DNA from: Pseudolabrys sp.
GTDB lineage: Bacteria > Pseudomonadota > Alphaproteobacteria > Rhizobiales > Xanthobacteraceae
Assembly: GCA_019635575.1 (NCBI GenBank)
Contig: JAHBZF010000030.1
Span: 1-32,030, forward strand
Direction: 5' to 3'
DNA length: 32,030 nucleotides
The position numbers and the translations under genes are program-made. Below the pieces are notes generated by a model. It had not been told where the DNA came from. It searched no databases and saw nothing but the letters and a program-made list of their open reading frames with translations. Every line of letters begins with the position of its first letter. Within the stretch, counting starts at the first letter, position 1. Shown here piece after piece: positions 15,526 through 22,810 of the stretch.

Positions 15526-17388
15526 CTATGCGGCTCCCGGCCCGCGATCGATGATCGCGAGCGGCGCGGTGCGAGCCTTGCGCAGCTTATCACGCTGCGC
15601 CTGCGTCGCCTTCTCGTCGATTGCGTCGCCGGCCATGACGACGCCGTAGGCATCACGGGCGGCGTCGCGGGAGATCTTGCCCTGCACCACATCGCGCTGC
15701 ACGAGGTCGGTCTCGCGCTCCAGCGCATCGCCCCAGCCGCCGCCGCCGGTGGTTTCGACGCGCACCACTTCGCCGGCCGCGACCGGCTCGCCGTCGACCA
15801 GACCGCCGAGGCGGCGTTCATTCTTGCCGTTCGGATCGACCGTGACAACGAACGGCTTGCCGGCCTGGCCGCCGTTGACGCCGTAGCAACCGAGCAGCAC
15901 GCGGTCGGCAGTGACGATGGTGTGGCAATCGACCAGCGCACGGTAATGCTTCTCGTAGCCGAGACCGCCGCGGCGCTTGCCGGCGCCGCCGGAATCGGTA
16001 CGGAGCGCGAGCTTCTCGACGATCAGCGGGAACTTCGTCTCGGTGAATTCCGCCGGCTGGTTGCGCGAATCCGGCACGATGTGGATCGCATCATTGCCGT
16101 CGGCGTAGTAGCGGCCGCCGGAGCCGCCGCCGAGCACCTCGCGCGACAGGAACGGCTTGCCGTCGAGCCCGATGCCGTAGAATCCGGTGTAGCGGATCGT
16201 CTCCTGATCCGCCGGCATGCGGCCATCGACCGCCTGCGCGACGACGCCGGCGAGCAGCGACAGGCAGCGCAGCAACACGAACGAACGCGCATTGGTCGCC
16301 GCCGGCCAGATCGGCGTGATCAACGTGCCCTTGGGCGGGAAGATCACGTCGAAAATCTCGCAGACGCCTTCGTTGACGTTGATTTCCGCCGCGCGCTCCG
16401 GCGTGTCGGCGAGGTTGCGCAGGATCGGCGCGATCCATTTCACCAGGAACGCGCCGTCGGCATAGTCGGCCGGCCAGTTCAGCGGGCCATCGGACTGCGG
16501 ATCGGTGCCGGTGAAGTCGAGCGTGATCTTGTCGGCGGTCTTGACCATCTTCAGCACGATCTTGTGCAGCTTGATGGTGCCGCCGACGTCGCGCTCGACA
16601 TAGTCGTGCCAGACATATTCGCCGTCGGCGATCTTCGGCATCAGTTCGGTGCGGAAGGTGTCGCGGCATTTGCGGATGATGGTCTGGAAGCAGGCTTCGA
16701 CGGTCTTGGTGCCGAAACGCTGGAACAGCTCCTCCATGCGCCGCGCGCCCATGATGCAGGCCTGGATTTCGCTGTCGAGGTCGGCCGACAGGATCTCCGG
16801 CAGGCGGGTGTTGCGGCGGATGATCTTGAACGCTTCGTCGTTGCGCTTGCCTTCGCTGTAGACGCGGATCGGCGGCACCGCGAGACCTTCCTCGAACACC
16901 GACTGCGCGGTGCCGGGCATCGAGCCGGGGACGCGGCCGCCGATATCGTCGTGATGGCCGAACGCCTGGATATAGGCAACCACCTCGCCGTCATGGAACA
17001 CCGGCACGGTGGAGCACAGATCGGGCAGATGGCCGATGCAGCCTTCCGTCAGATAGGTGTCGTTCATCAGGAACACGTCGCCGGGGCGCATCGTCTCCGG
17101 CGGATAGTCGCGCAGCACGGCCTGCGGCATCGCCGAATAGGAGCGGCCGGTGAGTTTGCGCGAATAACGGTCGAACAGGCCGACGCGGTAGTCGTGCGCC
17201 TCGCGGATCATCGGGCTGCGCGCGGTGCGCTCGATCGCGTATTCGATCTCGGCTTCGATCGAATTGAGCGTGCCTTCGACGATCTGCAGGATCACCGGAT
17301 CGACGTCGGGGGTCGGCACGTCCGGCGCGGTCGGCCAGGGATGCGTCTTCACGGCGGGCTGGCGGGCGATATCGGTGTGCAGGGTCAT
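15526..17388 (-). CDS. hyuB: Hydantoinase/oxoprolinase B subunit (first pair)
   Basis: The 620-residue product is a HyuB-type subunit of the ATP-dependent hydantoinase, 5-oxoprolinase and carboxylase superfamily. Key motifs are present: PGDVFLMNDTY (102-112), H120-L-P-D123, FGHHDDIGG (143-151) followed by PGSMPG, and a late glycine-rich DSGGAGKRRGGLG stretch. The H-x-x-D and H-D-x-GG sites are intact, unlike the second pair at 24.9 kb. HyuA and HyuB act together, phosphorylating the substrate carbonyl and then hydrolysing or carboxylating it. The gene starts 12 bp after the hyuA stop and is followed by a GST gene. The substrate is unknown; the shared operator with the barbiturase-family operon hints at a cyclic ureide or imide. 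Confidence 0.93.
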   Translation of the reverse strand: MTLHTDIARQPAVKTHPWPTAPDVPTPDVDPVILQIVEGTLNSIEAEIEYAIERTARSPMIREAHDYRVGLFDRYSRKLTGRSYSAMPQAVLRDYPPETMRPGDVFLMNDTYLTEGCIGHLPDLCSTVPVFHDGEVVAYIQAFGHHDDIGGRVPGSMPGTAQSVFEEGLAVPPIRVYSEGKRNDEAFKIIRRNTRLPEILSADLDSEIQACIMGARRMEELFQRFGTKTVEACFQTIIRKCRDTFRTELMPKIADGEYVWHDYVERDVGGTIKLHKIVLKMVKTADKITLDFTGTDPQSDGPLNWPADYADGAFLVKWIAPILRNLADTPERAAEINVNEGVCEIFDVIFPPKGTLITPIWPAATNARSFVLLRCLSLLAGVVAQAVDGRMPADQETIRYTGFYGIGLDGKPFLSREVLGGGSGGRYYADGNDAIHIVPDSRNQPAEFTETKFPLIVEKLALRTDSGGAGKRRGGLGYEKHYRALVDCHTIVTADRVLLGCYGVNGGQAGKPFVVTVDPNGKNERRLGGLVDGEPVAAGEVVRVETTGGGGWGDALERETDLVQRDVVQGKISRDAARDAYGVVMAGDAIDEKATQAQRDKLRKARTAPLAIIDRGPGAA

Positions 17389-17400
17389 GATCGATCCTCC

Positions 17401-19479
17401 TCACTTTCCGTCGCGGATGATCATGATGCCATGATCGTCGACGGTCAGGGTCTGGCCGGGGAATACGACGGTGGTCGAGCCGAATTCCTCGACGATCGCC
17501 GGTCCGGGGAACGTGGCGCCGGGCGCCAGATTTTTGCGGTCATAGAGCGGCGTGTCGCGGCGGCCGCCGTCGAAATAGACGGAGCGCGTGCCTTTCGATT
17601 CCGCTTTCTTGTCGGACTTCGGCAGCTTCGGCAGGCTTGGCCGTTCGATCATGCCGAAACCCGAGACGCGGAAATTGACGATCTCTACCTTCTGCTGGCC
17701 CTTGTAGTCGTAGCCGAAGGTGCGCCGGTGTGCGGCGTGGAACGTATCGACGAGAGCTTCGACCACCGAGCCGTCGATCTTGCCGCCGGGCGCGGTGACG
17801 CGCACTTCCATCGACTGGCCGGCGTAGCGGATGTCGGCTTCGCGCACGAGGCGGATGCGGTCGCGGGCGATGCCGTCCGCTTCGAGCCGCGCCACAGCGT
17901 CGGCTTCAAGGCCGCGATAGATCTCGGCGACGGCTGACAGATCGACCTCGTCCTCGTGCATGACGCGCGTGACCATCTGGTCGTTGCGCCAGTCGACGGC
18001 GAGCAGGCCGAACGCGGCGAGATTGCCGGGGCTCGGCGGAATGATGCACGCCTTCATGCCGATCAGTTGCACGACGGCCGCCGACTGCACCGGGCCGCCG
18101 CCGCCGAACGACAGCAGCGCGAAGTCGCGCGGGTCGATGCCGCGCTGAATGGTCATCTGCCGGATGCGGTTGGCCTGGCTCCAGTTGGCGATCTCGATGA
18201 TGCCGGCGGCGATCTCGTCCGGCGTCTTGCTGGAATTGAGCGCCTTGGCGAGATCGACCATGCCTTGACGCGCGCGCTCCACGTTCAGCGCGATGCCGCC
18301 ACCGATCAGCGCGGCCGGTAGCCGGCCGAGCACGAGATTGGCGTCGGTGATGGTCGGCTGCGCACCGCCGTTCGGGTAGCACATCGGCCCCGGATCGGCG
18401 CCCGCGCTTTTCGGGCCGACCCTGAGCTGTCCCTCGCGCGACACCCAGGCGATCGAGCCGCCGCCGGTGCCGATGGTCTCGATGTCGATCATCGGGATGC
18501 GCACCGGGAACGGACCGACCGAGCCGGAATTGGTGAGCTGCGCGATCTTGTTCTCGATCAGGCTCAAGTCGGTGGAGGTGCCGCCGGCATCGAGGGTGAC
18601 GACGTTATCGAAACCCGCGAGTGTCGAGATCACCGCGCTGCCGAGCACGCCGGCGGCGGGCCCGGAGAGGGCGGTGGTGATCGGCTTGTTCACCACCTGG
18701 CCGGCGCTCATCACGCCGCCGTTCGACTGCATCACCAGGAACGGCTTGTCGCGCAACTGGTCGCCGAGCGCGTCCTTCACGCGCTTGAGATAGCGCTCCA
18801 TGTGCGGCTTCACGAACGCATCCACCAGCGTGGTGATGGTGCGCTCGTATTCGCGATATTCCGGCAGCACCTGCGACGAGATCGAGATGGTGCCGTCCGG
18901 ATATTCCTCGTTGAGGATTTCCAGCACGCGGCGCTCATGCGCGTCGTTGGCGTAGGCGTGGATCAGGCAGACGCCGATGGCACGGATGCCGCGTGCCTTC
19001 AGAGCGCGCGCGGCCTGCCGCACGCTGTCCTCATCCAAGGGGCGCAGTTCCTCGCCCTTGAAATTCATGCGGCCGCCGACCTCGAACACCAGATCGAGCG
19101 GCACCGGCCGTTCCGGCTTCACCCAGAAATAGGAATTGCCGTAGCCGTCCGGCACCGCCTGCCGCGCGATCTCCAGCACATGGCGGAAGCCGGTGGTGAC
19201 GATCAGGCCGAGCGAGTCGATCGCGCCCTGCAGCAGCGCGTTGGTCGCGACCGTGGTGCCGTGGGCGAGACCGATCAGCTCATCGGTGGTGGCGCCGACC
19301 TCGCCGAGGATCTTGTGCACGCCGTTGACGAGACCGAGCGCCGGATTGGCCGGCGTGCTCGGCACCTTGGTCACGGCGACATGGCCGGAGGCCGCATCGA
19401 CGCAAACAATGTCGGTGAAGGTGCCGCCGGTGTCGATGCCGATCCGCAGATGAGCTTTGGAGGAAGCCTGTGACGCCAT
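17401..19479 (-). CDS. hyuA: Hydantoinase/oxoprolinase A subunit (first pair)
   Basis: ATG 19479 gives a 692-residue product of normal HyuA length; the frame is open far upstream into the antisense of the LysR gene, and this extension is not credible. The actin-like ATPase halves are visible: GIDTGGTFTD (14-23), GTTVATNALL (74-83), QSNGG (251-255), SGPAAG (272-277) and LDAGGTSTDLSLI (296-308). The family phosphorylates a cyclic amide or ketone before attack by the HyuB partner. GPAIVEEFGSTTVV near the C-terminus is also typical. hyuB follows after 12 bp. A divergent LysR gene and the 36-bp element 64 bp upstream point to inducer-dependent control. Confidence 0.94.
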   Translation of the reverse strand: MASQASSKAHLRIGIDTGGTFTDIVCVDAASGHVAVTKVPSTPANPALGLVNGVHKILGEVGATTDELIGLAHGTTVATNALLQGAIDSLGLIVTTGFRHVLEIARQAVPDGYGNSYFWVKPERPVPLDLVFEVGGRMNFKGEELRPLDEDSVRQAARALKARGIRAIGVCLIHAYANDAHERRVLEILNEEYPDGTISISSQVLPEYREYERTITTLVDAFVKPHMERYLKRVKDALGDQLRDKPFLVMQSNGGVMSAGQVVNKPITTALSGPAAGVLGSAVISTLAGFDNVVTLDAGGTSTDLSLIENKIAQLTNSGSVGPFPVRIPMIDIETIGTGGGSIAWVSREGQLRVGPKSAGADPGPMCYPNGGAQPTITDANLVLGRLPAALIGGGIALNVERARQGMVDLAKALNSSKTPDEIAAGIIEIANWSQANRIRQMTIQRGIDPRDFALLSFGGGGPVQSAAVVQLIGMKACIIPPSPGNLAAFGLLAVDWRNDQMVTRVMHEDEVDLSAVAEIYRGLEADAVARLEADGIARDRIRLVREADIRYAGQSMEVRVTAPGGKIDGSVVEALVDTFHAAHRRTFGYDYKGQQKVEIVNFRVSGFGMIERPSLPKLPKSDKKAESKGTRSVYFDGGRRDTPLYDRKNLAPGATFPGPAIVEEFGSTTVVFPGQTLTVDDHGIMIIRDGK

Positions 19480-19542
19480 GGTCGACCGTCCCTGACAAGG
19501 AAAGCTGAAATCTGCCGGAAAGGGTCTATCGGGGCCGGGCCT

Positions 19543-19578
19543 CTGTCCAACAGCATTTGGGGATAGTAATATCGGAAA
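19543..19578 (-). promoter_or_regulatory. Copy B of the shared 36-bp element (hyuA promoter/LysR intergenic region)
   Basis: This element lies 64 bp upstream of hyuA in the 186-bp region between hyuA and the divergent LysR gene. It shares 27 of 36 positions with 14499-14534 and keeps TTTCCGAT, CTATC, CAAA and TGTTGGACAG at identical spacing. The position fits a LysR activation site for hyuA. Confidence 0.7.
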
Positions 19579-19615
19579 AACAGATTTCTCCGGCCTTTGG
19601 CCCGAAACGTCTGGC

Positions 19616-19648
19616 GGAAATTCGTGAATTTCCCTCAATTCTTGAGGG
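19616..19648. promoter_or_regulatory. Two overlapping inverted repeats before the LysR gene
   Basis: GGAAATTC-GT-GAATTTCC (19616-19633) has perfect 8-bp arms. CCCTCAA-TTC-TTGAGGG (19632-19648) has perfect 7-bp arms and begins where the first ends. Both are within 50 bp of the LysR start, so autoregulatory sites are likely. GGAAATTC also occurs in the palindrome before the barbiturase-family gene. Confidence 0.5.
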
Positions 19649-19665
19649 GCTTTGGGGAAAGTGAC

Positions 19666-20559
19666 GTGGAATTTCGGCAAATCCGATACGCGCTGGCCGT
19701 GGCCAAGGACCGCAGCTTCACCAAAGCGGCGGAGCGGCTGAACATCTCGCAGTCGGCCGTGTCCGAGCAGGTGAAGCTGCTGGAAGCGGAAATCGGCTTC
19801 GACTTGTTCCGGCGCACCGGGCGCGGCATCGAGTCGACCGAGCGCGGCCGCATGTTTCTCTATGAGGCGGAGCGGGTGGCGAGCGACGTGCTCGGCCTCA
19901 CCGATATCGCGCGCCGTCTGAGCGGCGTCGGCGTCGATACGTTGATGCTCGGCATCGGCTCGGGTCTCGCGCCGATCCTGCTGCCGCGGCTGTTCCCGCG
20001 CGACAATCCCCGCGCCAACCTGCATCTGGAAATCAAGACCGCGCCGACGCGGGTGATCTTCGACGAACTGCACAACGAGCGGATGGATATCGGCATCATC
20101 GCCGACGTCGGGCCGGACCGCGTGCCGTCGGGCCTGAGCAGCACGCCGCTGTTCGATCTCGATATCATGCTGATCCTGCCGCCGGACCATAAGCTGGCAT
20201 CGCATCCGGGGCCGATCGAGATCGGCCTGCTGGTGGATGAGCCGATGATCATGAACGAGTTGTCGATCGGCTACGGCGAGATCGTCGGCAATATGTTCAA
20301 CGATCTCGGGTTGCGGCCGCGCATCAAGGCGGTGGTGGACAATGTCGAGACCATCAAGGTGATGGTGCAAACGGGCCTCGGCATCGCGCTCATCCCGGCG
20401 GGCGCCGCCGATCTCGAGGCGAAAGCCGGATTGCTGGCGCTGCGGGCGACGGTACCGTCACGCAGTCTGTCGATCCATGTCTATCGTGCGGCGCGCAGCC
20501 TGTCGCGCCGCAAGGAATTGCTGCTGACGCAATTGCTGGAGGGGGCGCCGGCGGACTAG
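19666..20559 (+). CDS. LysR-family transcriptional regulator
   Basis: GTG 19666, preceded by GGGGAAA, starts a 297-residue product of standard LysR length; the frame also opens upstream at 19597, but that would add 23 residues before the usual start (EFRQIRYALAVAKDRSF). The winged helix-turn-helix covers residues about 2-60 (FTKAAERLNISQSAVSEQVKLLE), and the rest is the periplasmic-binding-like effector domain (DTLMLGIGSGLAPILLPRL, FDELHNERMDIGII, GLGIALIPAG). It is divergent from hyuA and probably activates it when the pathway substrate or intermediate binds. Shared elements predict that it also controls the barbiturase-family operon 5 kb away. Confidence 0.94.
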   Translation: MEFRQIRYALAVAKDRSFTKAAERLNISQSAVSEQVKLLEAEIGFDLFRRTGRGIESTERGRMFLYEAERVASDVLGLTDIARRLSGVGVDTLMLGIGSGLAPILLPRLFPRDNPRANLHLEIKTAPTRVIFDELHNERMDIGIIADVGPDRVPSGLSSTPLFDLDIMLILPPDHKLASHPGPIEIGLLVDEPMIMNELSIGYGEIVGNMFNDLGLRPRIKAVVDNVETIKVMVQTGLGIALIPAGAADLEAKAGLLALRATVPSRSLSIHVYRAARSLSRRKELLLTQLLEGAPAD

Positions 20560-20560
20560 A

Positions 20561-20604
20561 GCATGATCCCGAAAGTGTGAGGCGGTTCTTGGAAAGGATC
20601 ATGC
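20561..20604. repeat. Rhizobiales-type intergenic palindrome between convergent genes
   Basis: GCATGATCC (20561-20569) and GGATCATGC (20596-20604) are perfect 9-bp arms around a 26-nt loop containing CCGAAAGTGTG and CGGTTCTTGG. I recall the GCATGATCC..CGGTTTTCGG..GATCATGC pattern from intergenic regions of Bradyrhizobium-like genomes; this copy is slightly degenerate. It sits directly after the LysR stop, between two convergent genes, where it could also work as a transcription end signal. Confidence 0.65.
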
Positions 20605-20628
20605 CCAAGCCAGAAATTTTGTCTTCGC

Positions 20629-21609
20629 TCAGGTCGGCTGGAAGTTGACCGACTTCAGCAACTCGTCGCCACGCTTCTGGTAGCCGCGCGCGAAATCGTC
20701 GAACTGCTTGGGCGTTTCGATCACCGGTTCGACGCCGATCTTGGCCAGTTGCCCGCTCGCCGCCAGCGCCTTGATGGTCTCGTTGATCGCGGCATTCATC
20801 GCCGTCACCTGATCGGCGGGCATGCCTTTCGGACCCCACACGCCATACCACGAGGCGTGATCGAGACCCGGCATGCCGGCTTCCGCGGCGGTTGGGATGT
20901 CGGGTGCGAGATTGCTGCGCTTCGACGAGGTGAGCGCGATCGCCTTCACCTGGCCGCCCTGCGCCATCGGCAATAGCGCCAGCACCGGATCGATCAGCAA
21001 TTGCACATGGCCGGCGGCGACATCGGTGAGACCGGGCGCGGTGCCGCGATAGGGCGCGATGGTGAGGTTGAGCCCGGCGAGCTTGTTGAATGCGACGGTC
21101 GCGAGATAGCCCGGCGCACCGAGCGCGGAGGTGGCGAAAGTCCAGTTGTCCGGGTGCTGGCGCGCGTCGGCGACGATCTCGGTGATGTTCTTCTGCGGCA
21201 GCTTCGGCGACATCACCAGCAGCATCGGCGCTTCGCCGGCGCGCGCGATCGGCGTGAAGTCGACGATCGGATCGTAGGGAGCGGATTTCATCACGCTCTG
21301 TGCCATCACATGCGTGCCGGCCGAGAACAGCACCGTATAGCCGTCGGGCGCCGCCTGTCGCACGGCCTGGCCGCCGACGGTGCCGCTGCCGCCGCTGCGG
21401 TTATCGACCACGATGGTGTAACCCCTGGTCTCCTTCAGCTTCTCGGCGAGCAGCCGCGCGAACACATCGACGCCGCCGCCAGCGGCGAACGGAACGACCA
21501 TGCGGATCGGCCGGTTGGGGAAACCGCTCGGCTGCGCGGCGAGCGCGCGCGGCAGGGCGGTTGCGCCGGCTGCGGCGGCGGACGCGAGCAGGAAGTGGCG
21601 GCGTTGCAT
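20629..21609 (-). CDS. Tripartite tricarboxylate transporter-type binding protein (Bug family), IclR-linked
   Basis: The 326-residue product begins with a Tat-like signal (MQRRHFLLASAAAAGATALPRALAA) and continues as a Bug/TctC periplasmic binding protein: FPNRPIRMVVPFAAGGGVDVFARLLAEKL, VVDNRSGGSGTVGG and LSAGTHVM-like segments, PYDPIVDFTPIARAG, and AQGGQVKAIALTSSKRSNLAPDIPTAAEAG in pieces. GGGAG precedes ATG 21609. No TctA/TctB membrane genes are nearby, which is common for Bug proteins; it could be a sensor partner or use a distant permease. A motif 30 bp upstream recurs before the second hyuA, so it is probably part of the IclR regulon. Confidence 0.93.
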   Translation of the reverse strand: MQRRHFLLASAAAAGATALPRALAAQPSGFPNRPIRMVVPFAAGGGVDVFARLLAEKLKETRGYTIVVDNRSGGSGTVGGQAVRQAAPDGYTVLFSAGTHVMAQSVMKSAPYDPIVDFTPIARAGEAPMLLVMSPKLPQKNITEIVADARQHPDNWTFATSALGAPGYLATVAFNKLAGLNLTIAPYRGTAPGLTDVAAGHVQLLIDPVLALLPMAQGGQVKAIALTSSKRSNLAPDIPTAAEAGMPGLDHASWYGVWGPKGMPADQVTAMNAAINETIKALAASGQLAKIGVEPVIETPKQFDDFARGYQKRGDELLKSVNFQPT

Positions 21610-21636
21610 CGTGGTGTCTCCCGGCGCTTCTGACTT

Positions 21637-21662
21637 GATTTTCGGATAGCGAAAAATTTTTC
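21637..21662 (-). promoter_or_regulatory. Candidate IclR operator A upstream of the Bug binding-protein gene
   Basis: On the minus strand this reads TTTTCGCTATCCGAAA, preceded by the palindrome GAAAAATTTTTC (21651-21662). TTTTCG-N5-CGAAAA (21640-21656) forms an inverted repeat. It differs at one position from TTTTCGCAATCCGAAA at 22751-22766 and has the same orientation towards its gene. Confidence 0.65.
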
Positions 21663-21749
21663 TTATTTTTCCTTGGGTTAGTCTGCGCGTCGCGACGAGT
21701 CAAGAAAGCGCGGCGCACGGTCGGCGATGCCGGATGAGGTCATCGCGCG

Positions 21750-22667
21750 TCAGCCGACGGTGCCGCCGCTCGCCTCCAGTCCGCTGGCGATCAGCCGCGC
21801 GGTCTTGCGCAGCGGTTCCAGCGCGCGGTCGCGCAAGTCGTCGGCGGTCATCCGCATGCTGGGCGCCGCGACGCTGACGGCGGCGACCGGAAAGCCGTCG
21901 CGGTCGAGTACCGGGGCCGCCAGCGCGATCATATCGTTCGAGACCAGCGATCCGCCGAGTGCGTAACCCTGCTTGCGCACCGCCGCGAGTCGCTTGCCGA
22001 GATCGGCCGGCTGTCCGATCGTATGGAAATCGCGCTGCCGGCTCGGCAGAGCAAGAATGCGCGCGACGTCGGTCGGCGGCAGGAATGCGAGGATCGCCCA
22101 GCCGATCACGCTGTTGGCGGCCGGGATCAGCGTGCCGACGCGGATATCGACGCCGAGTCGCGTCATGCCGGCGCGAATGCGCTCGACATAGAGCACGTCA
22201 CTGCCGTCGAGCACGCCGAGGTTTGCCGCTTCGCTCACCTCGCCGACCAAGGTGCGCAGCAGCGGCCGCGCCAGCGTGCGGATGTCGCGCCGGCCGATGG
22301 CGCGGAAGCCGAGGTCGAGCACCTTGAGCGTGAGTGTGAAGCGCTTGCCTTCGGCGCGCGCGACATAGCCGAGATCGACCAGCGTGTTGAGCATGCGATG
22401 CGTGGTGCCGGGATCGAGCATCGCCGCGCCGGCAAGCTCGCTCAGGGTGAGATCGGCGTCGCTCGCGGCGATCGCCTCGAGCAGGCGGAAGGCCTTGGCC
22501 AGGGACTGTACCGAACTCTTGCCGTCCCGCGACGCCGTTTTGACTGTGGCTTTTCCGGCGGCCTTGCTCCCGCGTGTTGTGCGCGGCAGTTGCGGGCCGC
22601 GCAGCTTGGGGGCGGTCAACGATTTTTCCCGCAGGAACTTGTCCTTGATGGTGCCGATCCGTTTCAT
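21750..22667 (-). CDS. IclR-family transcriptional regulator
   Basis: The 305-residue product has a basic 50-residue N-terminal extension, then the winged helix-turn-helix (52-118: VQSLAKAFRLLEAIA, LTLSELAGAAML, TTHRMLNTLVDLGYV) and the C-terminal effector domain (about 125-300: IGRRDIRTLARPLL, EAANLGVLDG, VLYVERI, GYALGGSLVSNDMIALAAPVLD). The extension is longer than usual, but no later start codon was found before the HTH. The gene is divergent from the second hyuA. Its probable operator (22742-22770) lies between the two and a second copy precedes the Bug protein gene. Members of this family often repress catabolic operons until an aromatic or organic acid ligand binds. Confidence 0.93.
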   Translation of the reverse strand: MKRIGTIKDKFLREKSLTAPKLRGPQLPRTTRGSKAAGKATVKTASRDGKSSVQSLAKAFRLLEAIAASDADLTLSELAGAAMLDPGTTHRMLNTLVDLGYVARAEGKRFTLTLKVLDLGFRAIGRRDIRTLARPLLRTLVGEVSEAANLGVLDGSDVLYVERIRAGMTRLGVDIRVGTLIPAANSVIGWAILAFLPPTDVARILALPSRQRDFHTIGQPADLGKRLAAVRKQGYALGGSLVSNDMIALAAPVLDRDGFPVAAVSVAAPSMRMTADDLRDRALEPLRKTARLIASGLEASGGTVG

Positions 22668-22741
22668 GGCGCTCGCCTCGTCGATCCTGATACCGCCGCG
22701 CTGTCCTTGACAGCATCGCTGTCGCCGGGCACTTTATCATC

Positions 22742-22770
22742 CGAAAATATTTTCGCAATCCGAAATAAAG
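22742..22770 (+). promoter_or_regulatory. Candidate IclR operator B between the IclR gene and the second hyuA
   Basis: CGAAAATATTTTCG (22742-22755) is a perfect 14-bp palindrome and overlaps TTTTCGCAATCCGAAA (22751-22766), which includes TTTCG-N5-CGAAA. The same composite with one base change lies before the Bug protein gene. On the minus strand the element overlaps a possible promoter for the IclR gene (TTGCGA-N16-TAAAGT), which would allow autorepression. Confidence 0.65.
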
Positions 22771-22810
22771 ACGGGCTGGCGATGAACCGGCCCGGCGACG
22801 AGGATGGATC

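Noticed and set aside
15922-17937. 671-codon open frame on the plus strand
   Set aside because: It is the reverse of hyuB and the end of hyuA, which have clear family motifs; composition (Arg, Ala, Asp, His rich) is that of an antisense shadow.
22707-22740. TTGACA (22707-22712) and TATCAT (22735-22740) as a promoter for the second hyuA
   Set aside because: The spacer is 22 nt, too long for a sigma70 promoter; the true promoter probably overlaps the IclR element downstream.
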